Assembly: GCA_015232355.1 (NCBI GenBank)
Contig: JADFZW010000012.1
Coordinates: 1 to 64,000, forward strand
Reading direction: 5' to 3'
Length of the DNA stretch: 64,000 nt
From: Oligoflexia bacterium
GTDB lineage: Bacteria > Bdellovibrionota > Bacteriovoracia > Bacteriovoracales > Bacteriovoracaceae
Positions 27,127-36,707 of this stretch are shown piece by piece. A program made the position numbers and the translations under genes. The notes beneath the pieces were generated by a model. That model made no database searches. It was given only the letters and a program-made list of their open reading frames with translations, and had not been told where the DNA came from. How positions within the stretch are numbered: the first letter of the stretch is position 1; every line of letters begins with the position of its first letter.

Positions 27127-30100
27127 ATGATCTTCCAAAAACCTCTTTTGTTTTCAATATTAATATTTTTATTTTTTTTATTATTTCCAATATTGATTGC
27201 ACCTTCCTCTAAGACTTTTGCCTCAAATGATTTTGATGAGTCTCCCAAAGGCGAGATAAGAAAAAACATCACTCATTTAGTTGAAGAGTTTCACAGCAAA
27301 TGGCTCAGTAAATATTATCCTCATTATATGAGTTACAATAAATTAAACTCGATCAACTATAATGTAAAACTCAATGGTTCTACTGAATCTTATGTGAAAA
27401 AGAGAGATGAGATTTCCAAAATTAGTAGCACTCTTGGAACAATTACATCAAGTATAGATAGCATAATCCCTCTAGACCTTGGTAAGACAATCTCAGATGT
27501 TGCCTCTGTTACCGAAGATAGAACTTTTAATGTTACTATCCCAGAAATTCTATTTAGAGAAATTAGTAGTAAGGATATGTTATTTGCTTATCTAGGATTG
27601 ATCTTTACAGGTCATGATCCATTAAATGTACCTATTAACAAATTAACAAACCCTGATATTGTTAAACCAATAGTAAAATTTATGATTGGAAAAAATCTAA
27701 ATCCTTTAGAATATATAAATCTCCTATCATTGATAATTAAATTAAGTAATACTAGTAAATCCGATTTGCTCATAGAAAATGTCCACGCTATCATTACTGA
27801 AGAACTTCGAAACTTATCCAACCAACAAATAGCTAATACATCTCTACCTATTAGTATCATCTATCGCAATAACATCTCAAAAAAAATAGTCGAAAAATTA
27901 CATGATGATCCTGACTTGAAAATAAATTCATTGATACTCGATTATAATAATAATGGCACAACAATTAGTGAAGTTGAACAAAGTCAAAGTCAAAATCAAA
28001 ACCAAAACCAAATCGATACTACTATTCGCTTAACACTGGCCATAAACAAAAAAGCATTGATCAAAGATGAAGACCAATTGATGGCCCTTATTATTTCTTC
28101 TATTTTATGGAAAAAAAATCATCATAAAAATATTTTAACTCCTATAGAAATCTTTAATTTTGATAAAAATGTAGTAGAGAAAATGATTAAACTTGGTTAT
28201 AACCCTAATAAATATTTTGAACTTTTGAATAATTCTATTCCCAAATACAATCAAACTACTGATAAAATAAACAAAATAGTAGCTAAAAAACAATCAAAAA
28301 AATCAAAACAAACATTCGAAAAGCTAGAAAATATAAACAAACAAAATGGAAATTATAATCTATTAGGCGAAATGTATCAGATGAACAAGGTGCTTGAACA
28401 AAATAAAATTAATTTTGGTCAAAGAATTTCAGCTCTACAAACATATTTAATGATCAAGGAAAAAGAATCTGATAATGGAGAACTTTTTACTAAAAACACA
28501 AAACTAGAAACTCAAAATGATTTAATTGGTAATTCAAAAGAAAAAGCATTTGTCAACAGAGTAATAAAAAAGAAAAAAAATGGCACTATAAATGATCTAT
28601 CAAATGATTCTGCTCTTTCAAACGATTTATCGATTAATAAATCGATAGTCGATATAGAAAATAGCTCCAACGATGTGATCAATGATGGCACAAATAGTGA
28701 TACTAATTCAAAAAATGGCAAATTAGAAGTAACAAAGATTGTTGATTATTTCAATAAGCACATAAAAGATAAAAATGTTGTGAAGTTGGTTCAATTAATG
28801 ATCACTCGTCTTATCCAAAATGGAATTAACATAGAAAATCTTAAGAAATTAACTAAAGATTTAACTGAAGCAACCATTAATTTAAAAACATCCATATCAA
28901 TAAATGAAGAAAAAAATATAGCAAAAATCATATTGGGAGCAATTTTGCAAAAAATTAACATGACACCACTTATGTCAGAATCAGATAAGAATATAAATGA
29001 ATTAGTTGAATTACATCAATTATTAAAAGAAACCGCGGCCGATTACAATCAACTTTATCCCGATCCAAAAAAACTTACTCTTAACACAAGCGATATTAAT
29101 CGTAATAATTTATGTAACAGTTTTAGGGCCAATAATTCAAAGATTTTCAAAGCACTAATTAAGAATGCAGAAATGCAACCAAAATCAAATATTGATCAAG
29201 ATTTAAGAGAAATATTATTTTTAAATAATAAATTCCAGCAACCTTACTTATTATTTTCTAATTGTTTTAACAAGAAAGAAATTGCAAGTCTTTTAAGAGA
29301 ATCTACTAAAATTTCATTAGGGTTTATGAACCAATTATCTGAAGAACTAAATAATAAAAATGAAAAGTCCGACAAATATTTTAAAGAAAAAATGTATGCT
29401 TTAAATATAGAAAAAAAAATGTCTCATAATTTGAAAATAAACAAGGAATCAAACATTGATCTTTCTAGCTATCAAACCATGTTTATCAATAGTGGCACTG
29501 AGGATTTTAAAAAATATATTCGCAATAAATATTTAGAAAAAATTAACATAAAAGACATTACCCCATCAAATGTTTTTTCATTCACTAAAGACATTGGAAC
29601 AGATAAAATAGAGAGCTTTTATTTACTACTTCGTCTCTTGAATAATATTAATCCTTCTGAAAAAGATATAAAAAATAAAGATGTGGTAATAGAAGAGATA
29701 TATACACAAATTAAAAAAAGTGGTAATCAGCGTATTCTTATTCCAAAGTCAATTCTTTCTACTCACATAAATCAAAAGATCTGTGATCTTTATAATAAAA
29801 ATTATTCTAAGTTGATTAGTACAGCTATTGAGCTTAATCCTAACATTCTAGCAAACGGGCCACTTGATTTTATTGATACTCATGCTCTAACTTATAATGA
29901 ATTAAACTCAGATTTACTTCTATGTACAACTGAAAATCGAAATAACATTTTATATAATGTTATTAAATCAAATCCAAATATACCAAAAAAGATCGTTTAC
30001 GCTTATTTTGCCAACCAAGCAAATGATTATGATATTGATAATCTAGACTCATATTTAAAACTAACCCAAAATACTGACACCGAATACAAATCGCTAGATG

Positions 30101-33100
30101 ATTTGGCCAATGATTTATCATTTGCTAAGAAAAATCATACCATCCAAGAGCGAATCGCAAAAAAAATTCTCTTTGACATTGCTAAAAATCAATTAACCAT
30201 GGATAACTATAAAAATTTTACTCAAAAATTAGAGGGTGATAAAAAAACCGTTGAAAATATTCAAAGAGTAGCACTATTAAGAATCCTTGATCAAACTGAA
30301 CTAAATGAGGATCTATTAACCGCAATTACAGAGGAAGAACGTAAAAATGTGAAGGTACTTCATCAAATAAATGATAATTTATCTACTATTAGTAATATTG
30401 GCGACAAAGTTGAATTAAATTCTGCTCGTGCTTGCCAGTTATTAAAAGATAATTTTCTTAAAGTAGTACGAGGTTCTTTAATTGCAGATCCAAATTCTCT
30501 ACTCAAAATAAATTACAATCCAAGTTATTTTATGGCCAGAACTACTCATAATGGAACCATAACATGCAATTATATGAATACATCTCATGATGATTGGGAT
30601 TTAGAAATCTTTAAGATCGCTAGAAGTTTGCAAGTACCAAATAATATTATATCTGCATGGATGAATTATCAAAATAAAAATCTATCTCATTACCGAGATT
30701 ATAAAAAACTTTCACAATCTTTAATTAATGATGCTAAATCAAGTAGTCTTGAAAATTTATCAATAAAAATCAATAAAAATTCCTTTGCAGAAGATAATGG
30801 AAATAACAGAGATTATTTACAAAAAAAACTTATCTTTGATATTTCTCGAAATGAATTTACTTTAGCTAATGTGGAAAATTTCGCAAAATCACTTAGCGAT
30901 AAAAAAGATAATGTTGTTACCTCACTTGCATATTTACGACTATTGGATCAAACTAAAGAAAGTGATTCAAAAACACTAGCAAACATTCACAAATTTTTAA
31001 GTGATCATTTGGTAAATTTAAAATCAGCTAGAGGTTGTGACCTGCTCACTAAAAACTTTAATAAATTAATTAAAGGATCTCTTCAAAATAATTTCGATAA
31101 TATTAAATTAAAATTTAATCCTTTAGATGCTGGATGTGGCCCTAATGATATTTACAGTAATGCATATAAAACTAATCTTAAATATTGGAACAATGCTGTC
31201 TTAAAGATTGCTCAAAATTTAAACTCTATAAAAAACTTTGACGAATTAAAGGATTTTCTCGAAAAAGACAAAACTAAAATTACTGAAAATATTACTGGTA
31301 AACTTCTGGCCGAGATCCCTGATAATCAATTTACCTCTGAAAATGCCTCTTTAGTATATAATAATCCTCAGATTTCTAATCTTAATAAAATATTTATTTT
31401 GGAAAAAATTGTTAAAAACAAATTAAGTAAAAACAATGATATGAGTTTTGTACTAAAAAATATAAACAATTTAAAGAAGGCCGGATCTTTCGAAATATAC
31501 CAATCCTCTATCTTAAAAAATAATATTGAAAAAATCATAAAGGATGCTTTAAATGATGATATTACAAACATTCGTGGTGTAGTGATTGAATATGATTTCC
31601 CCATAAGTAAAGAATTTATTTTTAAACATATTGTAGACAATAGCAAAATTGCCACAGAAGATTTGATATCCTTATTTCTAAACCAGGCCAATCAACAAAC
31701 GTTTTATAGCAACCCAAATACAAAAGTAATGGGCATAACTCCTACAATAGAATGGAGTACATTTATTGAAGAGTTAGTAAAAAATCGCAAAATCAATACC
31801 TTTGATCAATGGATACAAATATTTGATAAGATAAAATTTAATGGAAATCAATTTAAAAGATATCTATTTGATAAAAATGTTTTTGAAAAACTCTTTTCAT
31901 TAATTACTCTTAAAAATTTTGATCATAAAAAAGCATTACAGCTTCTTGAAGTTATATCTAAGAATATAAAATCTATGAGATTTGCAGATGTTAGTTATTT
32001 TCTATTGAAGTTGGCCGATTCTACCTCTGATAATGAAGTCTTAGTGCAAATTTATAGAAAAATGCATGAACAAGGAATATTTAGCGTCTTTGCGGTAGAA
32101 ACAATATGTAATGGAGAAAAGAGAGATTTGTATGTAAATAATTACTATAAAATTATAAATGCCATGATAAAAAATGATCCCCTAACTTTTTCTACAACAT
32201 TTAATAAAGATCAAATATATAATTGTTCATTTTCAAAAGTAAATGCACTAATCTCAAAGATGACCAAAAATGCGGCCATAGAATGGCAGTCCCATCAATA
32301 CGCAAACAAATATGACTATCAAAAGATTGTAGAAAATATTGTTGAACACTCAGGTAACTGGCCGGCCGGTCTTGCTTGGGGTCTTATCTCTAAGCATCTA
32401 AAGGAATATGCAAAATATTCAGATAAAAAATATAATGAGTTGATGCTTACAATTGGTGACAAAAGAAAGATTTTAAATTTTGAAGCTATACCTAAAGAAA
32501 TTAAAGAGGCCCAAAAATTCAATCCTTCCTTCTCTTTCGATGCCTCTCTTCAAAAAGCGATGCTTGAAAGATTGCCACCCGAAAATTTTACTTTCAAAAA
32601 TCTTTCAAGTTATGCGGCCATAGATGATGTTTGGAGTAAGCAAGATCTTAATAAATCTATTCTAGGTAGTAGTAGTGATGATCAAAAAATTGGAAAATCA
32701 TTTTTTGAAGAACAACTAGAAAAAAAAGAAGATAAAAAATTACTTGAACAATATTTAAAAACCAAAGAAGGTATTAAAGATAATCCAATTTTAATTTATG
32801 ATTTAGAGAATTCTGAAAAGATGCAAATGCTATTTGTTGATAAGATGAAAAAAGCAAATGCATGGCCAGATAAGGATTTAAAGGCACAACATCATATTTT
32901 ATTCCTACTGGCCAAACGTGGTCCTTCTGAATTTACAGATGATCTCTTATATGATCTTTACATGAACAAAGATTTTAATTGTAAAGAGTGTATTATGGAG
33001 GCAGTTGCTGGAAAAGCATTTTGGGATTTAGGAAAACGAGTTGATTTGTATCGAAAATTTCTCTCACTTTCACAAATAAATTTAAATCAGGAGCAACTTC

Positions 33101-35175
33101 TTCCTTATCTCTTTGCTACGGATGTTGTATCAATCATCAATGCTTTTTTTCCAGAAAAATCATTACAGAGAAGTGATCTATTAGAAGAGTTAGCAAATTC
33201 CCTTAAAGCAGATGAAAAATTAACAAAGATGATTGATAGTGAAAAGACAAGAGGAATGAATGCTGAACAAGGAGTATTAGGCCTTTATTTAATTAATAAT
33301 TTATTAAATATTTATTCATCGGCCAATGATCGAATGTCTTTAGTTAAATTCTTTGCAAAAGGAGAACCCTTACCAACAAATATTTCCACTAGCGTTCGAA
33401 AACAAATTGGCGAAAAACGTTTACGCTCTCAATTTTTACAATTACCACCCTTTGCTCGAGCAATGACATTAAATGCACTTATTATGGAAAATCTCTTGCC
33501 TGATCAAAAATATCGTAAAGAATTGGAACAAATGATATTAGAAAATGTTGATGATCAAAACAGAAGTGTTGCTAAATTACTCTTTAACTCCTTTATCACT
33601 GCACTTAATATAAAAGCATCTCATCAAGTAGGACCATTTTTTGGTTTCTTGCTAGGACAATTAGCGAATACTAAAAAATCCTCACATCCAGGAGAAAAAT
33701 TAAAATATGTTTTAGAATCAATGGGTGGTACAGGAATTAGTATAGGCCAAAAACTCTATCAAAAAAATATGCTTCCAGATGATTATTTACCATATTTAAA
33801 AGATATGACCGATCGTTCACCTGTCCCTTCAAGAAAGGAGATCTATGCACGACTTCGAAAATTATCTGCTATAGGTGATGATGATAATATTGATAATGTA
33901 ATGAGAATGCAAAGAATTTTAGGAGGAGCATCGACGGCCATGGTAGTTGAAGTTGAAACTAAATCACATGAAAAGCGGGCGCTTAAAATGACCTTTGAAA
34001 ATCTTCACAATCGAACAGAGTTAGAAAGAGAGAAATTAGAAGAGACACTTCGCCATTTAGTTAAAGATGGTGGCCCAAAATATAATCGTTTGTGGCCAGT
34101 TTTCCAAGAGGTGTATGATGGTCTAAAAGATCAAGAAGATTTAACTAAAGAATCAAATCACACTAAGATTATGAAAGAGATGTATGAAAGCGAAGTAAAC
34201 AACGTAAGATTTTTAGTAGTTAATTCTCACAAGAGCGATATGAAAAGCGAAGGATACAAAAGTTTTTCTAAGGAACACGTGATGATGGATTTGGCGAAAG
34301 GAAAAACACTAACAAGAATTTCAGAAGAACAAAAGAAAGAAATTTTTCCTTCAATATTTAAAAAGGAAATGGAAATTCTTTTGGCCCCTGCTAAAAAAAT
34401 AGACTCTGCAAGAGGAAATGTACCACTCATTCACTTTGAAAAAGATCGTCATATGGGTAACTTTATGGCCGATTTTAGCAAGACTCCTGTTGAAATTTAT
34501 GTTTACGATTATCCACTTCTTTCTACAATTACTGAACATGATCGAAACTCTCTATTTAAATTATTGGGATTAATTACCGCCAGAGATAATCCTAAAAAGT
34601 ATCTTGCAAAATCTGACATACTTAAAAATATTTCAGGGTTTACAAAAGGTCTTATTCCAGAGTGGGCCATGAGAGCATATATCGACGAAGAAATCGTTAA
34701 ATTAATCTCTAGTGAGCTTGTAACAACTCCAGTGAAAGCAAGTAAAATTAGATCTAAAATTCTAGCAAGCTTAAAAGAGAGTAGTACTTCTTCTACCACC
34801 GTAAAGATTTTTGCACTATTTTCTGCAATAGATGAATGTCGTTTAGAAAAAGGTGTGAGTATTAAAGAGTCCATTGTTCCTTATGTAGTAGCTTTAGGTC
34901 ATGCAGAAAGATATGGACAATACAGTGGAAAGGATGCTTTCATTAATTTACTCGAACCAATGGTCATCAGTGCAATGAAGGACAATAAAATTGCCAATAA
35001 TATCTCTTCTGATGACTCTTATAATGACTCAAACAAATTGTTATCTCCTAATCCTGATCTTGATGAACTTGATATTGCATGCTCAAATTCTAGTATCAGT
35101 AAAAATAAAAAAACAAACAATAGCACATTAGAAAAGTTAGAGAGTTTCAGCGAAAAAATAAAACTTCTACAATAA
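27127..35175 (+). CDS. Giant exported protein with repeats and a C-terminal ABC1/UbiB-like kinase domain
   Basis: A 2682-residue protein; AAGGGAG lies eight bases before the ATG. Residues ~8-31 are a signal peptide ending SKTFA. Residues ~650-1750 contain at least five degenerate repeats of about 200-220 residues, each with a Cys pair: C663/C713, C886/C933, C1103/C1147, C1304/C1337, C1661/C1700, around a 'C.LL.KNF.KLI.GSL' helix. From ~2190 the sequence follows the ABC1/ADCK/UbiB plan: ISIGQKLYQKNMLPDDY (KxGQ-like, Ser2205 in place of Lys), GGAST (2266-2270, nucleotide loop), RALKM (Lys2287), MMDLAKGKTL, HFEKDRHMGNF (Asp2440, His2442, Asn2445; compare HxDPHPGN) and VYDYP (Asp2461; DFG equivalent). 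The C-terminus is polar. ATP is absent outside the cytoplasm, so the domain is either delivered into another cell or has lost activity; both are inference. I know of no described protein with this architecture. Confidence 0.75.
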   Translation: MIFQKPLLFSILIFLFFLLFPILIAPSSKTFASNDFDESPKGEIRKNITHLVEEFHSKWLSKYYPHYMSYNKLNSINYNVKLNGSTESYVKKRDEISKISSTLGTITSSIDSIIPLDLGKTISDVASVTEDRTFNVTIPEILFREISSKDMLFAYLGLIFTGHDPLNVPINKLTNPDIVKPIVKFMIGKNLNPLEYINLLSLIIKLSNTSKSDLLIENVHAIITEELRNLSNQQIANTSLPISIIYRNNISKKIVEKLHDDPDLKINSLILDYNNNGTTISEVEQSQSQNQNQNQIDTTIRLTLAINKKALIKDEDQLMALIISSILWKKNHHKNILTPIEIFNFDKNVVEKMIKLGYNPNKYFELLNNSIPKYNQTTDKINKIVAKKQSKKSKQTFEKLENINKQNGNYNLLGEMYQMNKVLEQNKINFGQRISALQTYLMIKEKESDNGELFTKNTKLETQNDLIGNSKEKAFVNRVIKKKKNGTINDLSNDSALSNDLSINKSIVDIENSSNDVINDGTNSDTNSKNGKLEVTKIVDYFNKHIKDKNVVKLVQLMITRLIQNGINIENLKKLTKDLTEATINLKTSISINEEKNIAKIILGAILQKINMTPLMSESDKNINELVELHQLLKETAADYNQLYPDPKKLTLNTSDINRNNLCNSFRANNSKIFKALIKNAEMQPKSNIDQDLREILFLNNKFQQPYLLFSNCFNKKEIASLLRESTKISLGFMNQLSEELNNKNEKSDKYFKEKMYALNIEKKMSHNLKINKESNIDLSSYQTMFINSGTEDFKKYIRNKYLEKINIKDITPSNVFSFTKDIGTDKIESFYLLLRLLNNINPSEKDIKNKDVVIEEIYTQIKKSGNQRILIPKSILSTHINQKICDLYNKNYSKLISTAIELNPNILANGPLDFIDTHALTYNELNSDLLLCTTENRNNILYNVIKSNPNIPKKIVYAYFANQANDYDIDNLDSYLKLTQNTDTEYKSLDDLANDLSFAKKNHTIQERIAKKILFDIAKNQLTMDNYKNFTQKLEGDKKTVENIQRVALLRILDQTELNEDLLTAITEEERKNVKVLHQINDNLSTISNIGDKVELNSARACQLLKDNFLKVVRGSLIADPNSLLKINYNPSYFMARTTHNGTITCNYMNTSHDDWDLEIFKIARSLQVPNNIISAWMNYQNKNLSHYRDYKKLSQSLINDAKSSSLENLSIKINKNSFAEDNGNNRDYLQKKLIFDISRNEFTLANVENFAKSLSDKKDNVVTSLAYLRLLDQTKESDSKTLANIHKFLSDHLVNLKSARGCDLLTKNFNKLIKGSLQNNFDNIKLKFNPLDAGCGPNDIYSNAYKTNLKYWNNAVLKIAQNLNSIKNFDELKDFLEKDKTKITENITGKLLAEIPDNQFTSENASLVYNNPQISNLNKIFILEKIVKNKLSKNNDMSFVLKNINNLKKAGSFEIYQSSILKNNIEKIIKDALNDDITNIRGVVIEYDFPISKEFIFKHIVDNSKIATEDLISLFLNQANQQTFYSNPNTKVMGITPTIEWSTFIEELVKNRKINTFDQWIQIFDKIKFNGNQFKRYLFDKNVFEKLFSLITLKNFDHKKALQLLEVISKNIKSMRFADVSYFLLKLADSTSDNEVLVQIYRKMHEQGIFSVFAVETICNGEKRDLYVNNYYKIINAMIKNDPLTFSTTFNKDQIYNCSFSKVNALISKMTKNAAIEWQSHQYANKYDYQKIVENIVEHSGNWPAGLAWGLISKHLKEYAKYSDKKYNELMLTIGDKRKILNFEAIPKEIKEAQKFNPSFSFDASLQKAMLERLPPENFTFKNLSSYAAIDDVWSKQDLNKSILGSSSDDQKIGKSFFEEQLEKKEDKKLLEQYLKTKEGIKDNPILIYDLENSEKMQMLFVDKMKKANAWPDKDLKAQHHILFLLAKRGPSEFTDDLLYDLYMNKDFNCKECIMEAVAGKAFWDLGKRVDLYRKFLSLSQINLNQEQLLPYLFATDVVSIINAFFPEKSLQRSDLLEELANSLKADEKLTKMIDSEKTRGMNAEQGVLGLYLINNLLNIYSSANDRMSLVKFFAKGEPLPTNISTSVRKQIGEKRLRSQFLQLPPFARAMTLNALIMENLLPDQKYRKELEQMILENVDDQNRSVAKLLFNSFITALNIKASHQVGPFFGFLLGQLANTKKSSHPGEKLKYVLESMGGTGISIGQKLYQKNMLPDDYLPYLKDMTDRSPVPSRKEIYARLRKLSAIGDDDNIDNVMRMQRILGGASTAMVVEVETKSHEKRALKMTFENLHNRTELEREKLEETLRHLVKDGGPKYNRLWPVFQEVYDGLKDQEDLTKESNHTKIMKEMYESEVNNVRFLVVNSHKSDMKSEGYKSFSKEHVMMDLAKGKTLTRISEEQKKEIFPSIFKKEMEILLAPAKKIDSARGNVPLIHFEKDRHMGNFMADFSKTPVEIYVYDYPLLSTITEHDRNSLFKLLGLITARDNPKKYLAKSDILKNISGFTKGLIPEWAMRAYIDEEIVKLISSELVTTPVKASKIRSKILASLKESSTSSTTVKIFALFSAIDECRLEKGVSIKESIVPYVVALGHAERYGQYSGKDAFINLLEPMVISAMKDNKIANNISSDDSYNDSNKLLSPNPDLDELDIACSNSSISKNKKTNNSTLEKLESFSEKIKLLQ

Positions 35176-35176
35176 A

Positions 35177-36526
35177 CTAAACAGAATAAATATAATACGT
35201 GTTTTTCCCTTTGCCTTCCTTTGTAATTATTTTTTTCTTTAACAGCACATTGATCTCTCTTAAAACAGTATCCTCCCCTACGGCCAGTAATTCTCTACAA
35301 TCTTGTTTTGTAAGTTTTTTTCTTTCGGAAAATAAGTGTAGTAATTTTTGTTGTCTTAAGGTTAAATTTAAATTTGTAAAATGTTCATTTACTATATCCA
35401 ATCTTTTGTAAAATCTCATAACAAAAAAATTAGTAGAGGTAACAATAAATGGAGGATTGGAATTTTTAGATAGCGATGATTTTATTCTCTCAATTCCGCT
35501 TCCTACTCTTTCTACATATCTGGCCCTCATCATTAGATCAGCAATTGTTCGATTACGACGAATACTACGATGACCTAATTCTTCTATAGTCATACTTTTA
35601 AAAAGACCACCAGGATTCTCAATTTCCAAACGATCAGAAAAAATATGTACATAAATATGAGAGGCATCATAATAGTAATCACGATGAGTAACAGCATTGG
35701 TAAGCGCTTCTCTTAAGGCCGGAATAGGGTAATCATAAAATTCTTCTCTTTGAGTTTTTTTATTAATAAGATATTTTACTGAAATATTACGTTTTATAAA
35801 TTTAAGTCCTTCTTCTATTAATGTTATTGGATCTCCAAAAATATCTTGCTTATCAATGATAGTTAGACGATCTGTATGTTGATATCTAACACAGGTTAAA
35901 TAGCTTTCAGGAAAAAAATGCTCTACTCTTTTTGCAAAAAATAAAACCGTAGCGTTTTTAAACAAAATTTTTTTACCTTCTTGTTTAACTAAATCCATGT
36001 TTATTAACAAATCTTTATAATCTAAATTAATGTCAATTCCTACAAGTTGTAGATAATGTTTAAATTTGTTTTTATCAAAATCATTTTTATATTCAAAATT
36101 TTCACATATATTTTCGTCAAAATGAAATTTTCCTTCACTCAAAATAAGTTCAAGCACTTCATCTCGTTTGAGTTTTTGAGAGTTGGGACCATTTCGAAGA
36201 TAAAAACCATTTTTACAACTATAGGGTTTATCCTTACCTTCTGGAACTAAAATTTCCAAAATATTATTTTGAATTTTATTAAATTTTAAATTTACAGGAG
36301 GATCACAGTTACGAGCAATATCTTGAATTTGACTTAAAAGTTTATTATTTATTTCAATACCCACAGCTAAATTTTTATCATTAATTCCAAGAAAAATAGA
36401 ACCTCCTTGAGAATTTGCAAAAGCTACCAACTCTCTTTCAAGATTAGATAACATCTCTTTGAACTCAACTTGCTGGCCTTCGCCATTTTGAAGAATTATT
36501 GATAGTCGTTCTTGAGTATTCATCAT
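35177..36526 (-). CDS. AlbA_2/HATPase transcriptional regulator
   Basis: A 449-residue protein of the Schlafen-AlbA_2 regulator type, often annotated as a RecG-like ATP-binding protein. The N-terminal AlbA_2 domain has QQVEFKEML, ELVAFANSQGGSIFLGI and LKRDEVLELI. The central GHKL-like ATPase segment (HATPase_c_4) has YPIPALREALTNAVTHRDY, LEIENPGGLF and RYVERVGSGIERI. The C-terminus is a winged helix (RKKLTKQDCRELLAVGEDTVLREI). It probably binds DNA and controls a local target. The stop lies one base from the end of the giant gene, on the opposite strand. Paired direct repeats and a 47-bp palindrome lie directly upstream and are candidate operators for autoregulation. The start is ATG 36526, with a second ATG three bases in; AGAGGG is upstream. 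Confidence 0.87.
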   Translation of the reverse strand: MMNTQERLSIILQNGEGQQVEFKEMLSNLERELVAFANSQGGSIFLGINDKNLAVGIEINNKLLSQIQDIARNCDPPVNLKFNKIQNNILEILVPEGKDKPYSCKNGFYLRNGPNSQKLKRDEVLELILSEGKFHFDENICENFEYKNDFDKNKFKHYLQLVGIDINLDYKDLLINMDLVKQEGKKILFKNATVLFFAKRVEHFFPESYLTCVRYQHTDRLTIIDKQDIFGDPITLIEEGLKFIKRNISVKYLINKKTQREEFYDYPIPALREALTNAVTHRDYYYDASHIYVHIFSDRLEIENPGGLFKSMTIEELGHRSIRRNRTIADLMMRARYVERVGSGIERIKSSLSKNSNPPFIVTSTNFFVMRFYKRLDIVNEHFTNLNLTLRQQKLLHLFSERKKLTKQDCRELLAVGEDTVLREINVLLKKKIITKEGKGKNTYYIYSV

Positions 36527-36580
36527 TTTTCCCTCTATTTACACTCTATGGCCGGTTACTATGTTATATAACTATATATG

Positions 36581-36616
36581 ATTTGCGGCGAATATTCAAC
36601 GAATTTGCGGCGAATA
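36581..36616. promoter_or_regulatory. Pair of 14-bp direct repeats, 22 bp apart
   Basis: ATTTGCGGCGAATA occurs exactly at 36581-36594 and 36603-36616. The GC-rich core stands out in AT-rich DNA, and the 22-bp period puts both copies on the same face of the helix. They lie 55 bases upstream of the AlbA_2 regulator start and are good operator candidates. A short palindrome, GTTATATAAC, lies at 36563-36572. Confidence 0.6.
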
Positions 36617-36632
36617 AATATAAAGTGAATAC

Positions 36633-36679
36633 TTTTAGTATTATGCTTTTAGTACTATACTAAAAGCATAATACTAAAA
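36633..36679. promoter_or_regulatory. Perfect 47-bp inverted repeat (22-bp arms)
   Basis: Arm 36633-36654 is the exact reverse complement of 36658-36679, with only CTA between them. Each arm starts and ends with the same octamer, so TTTTAGTA appears twice and TACTAAAA twice. It sits in the divergent intergenic region, 28 bases before the + strand gene. It could be a multi-site operator or a cruciform/hairpin; a terminator is less likely because it precedes a start codon. Confidence 0.8.
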
Positions 36680-36707
36680 ACATAATACGGTATTGTAGTT
36701 ATTATTT

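Noticed and set aside
27127-35175. Giant gene as a non-ribosomal peptide synthetase or adhesin
   Set aside because: No carrier or adenylation motifs and no beta-helical adhesin repeats; the sequence is alpha-helical with kinase-like motifs at the end.
36581-36679. CRISPR array or transposon end
   Set aside because: Only two 14-bp repeats and one palindrome; no spacers, no transposase, no target duplication.
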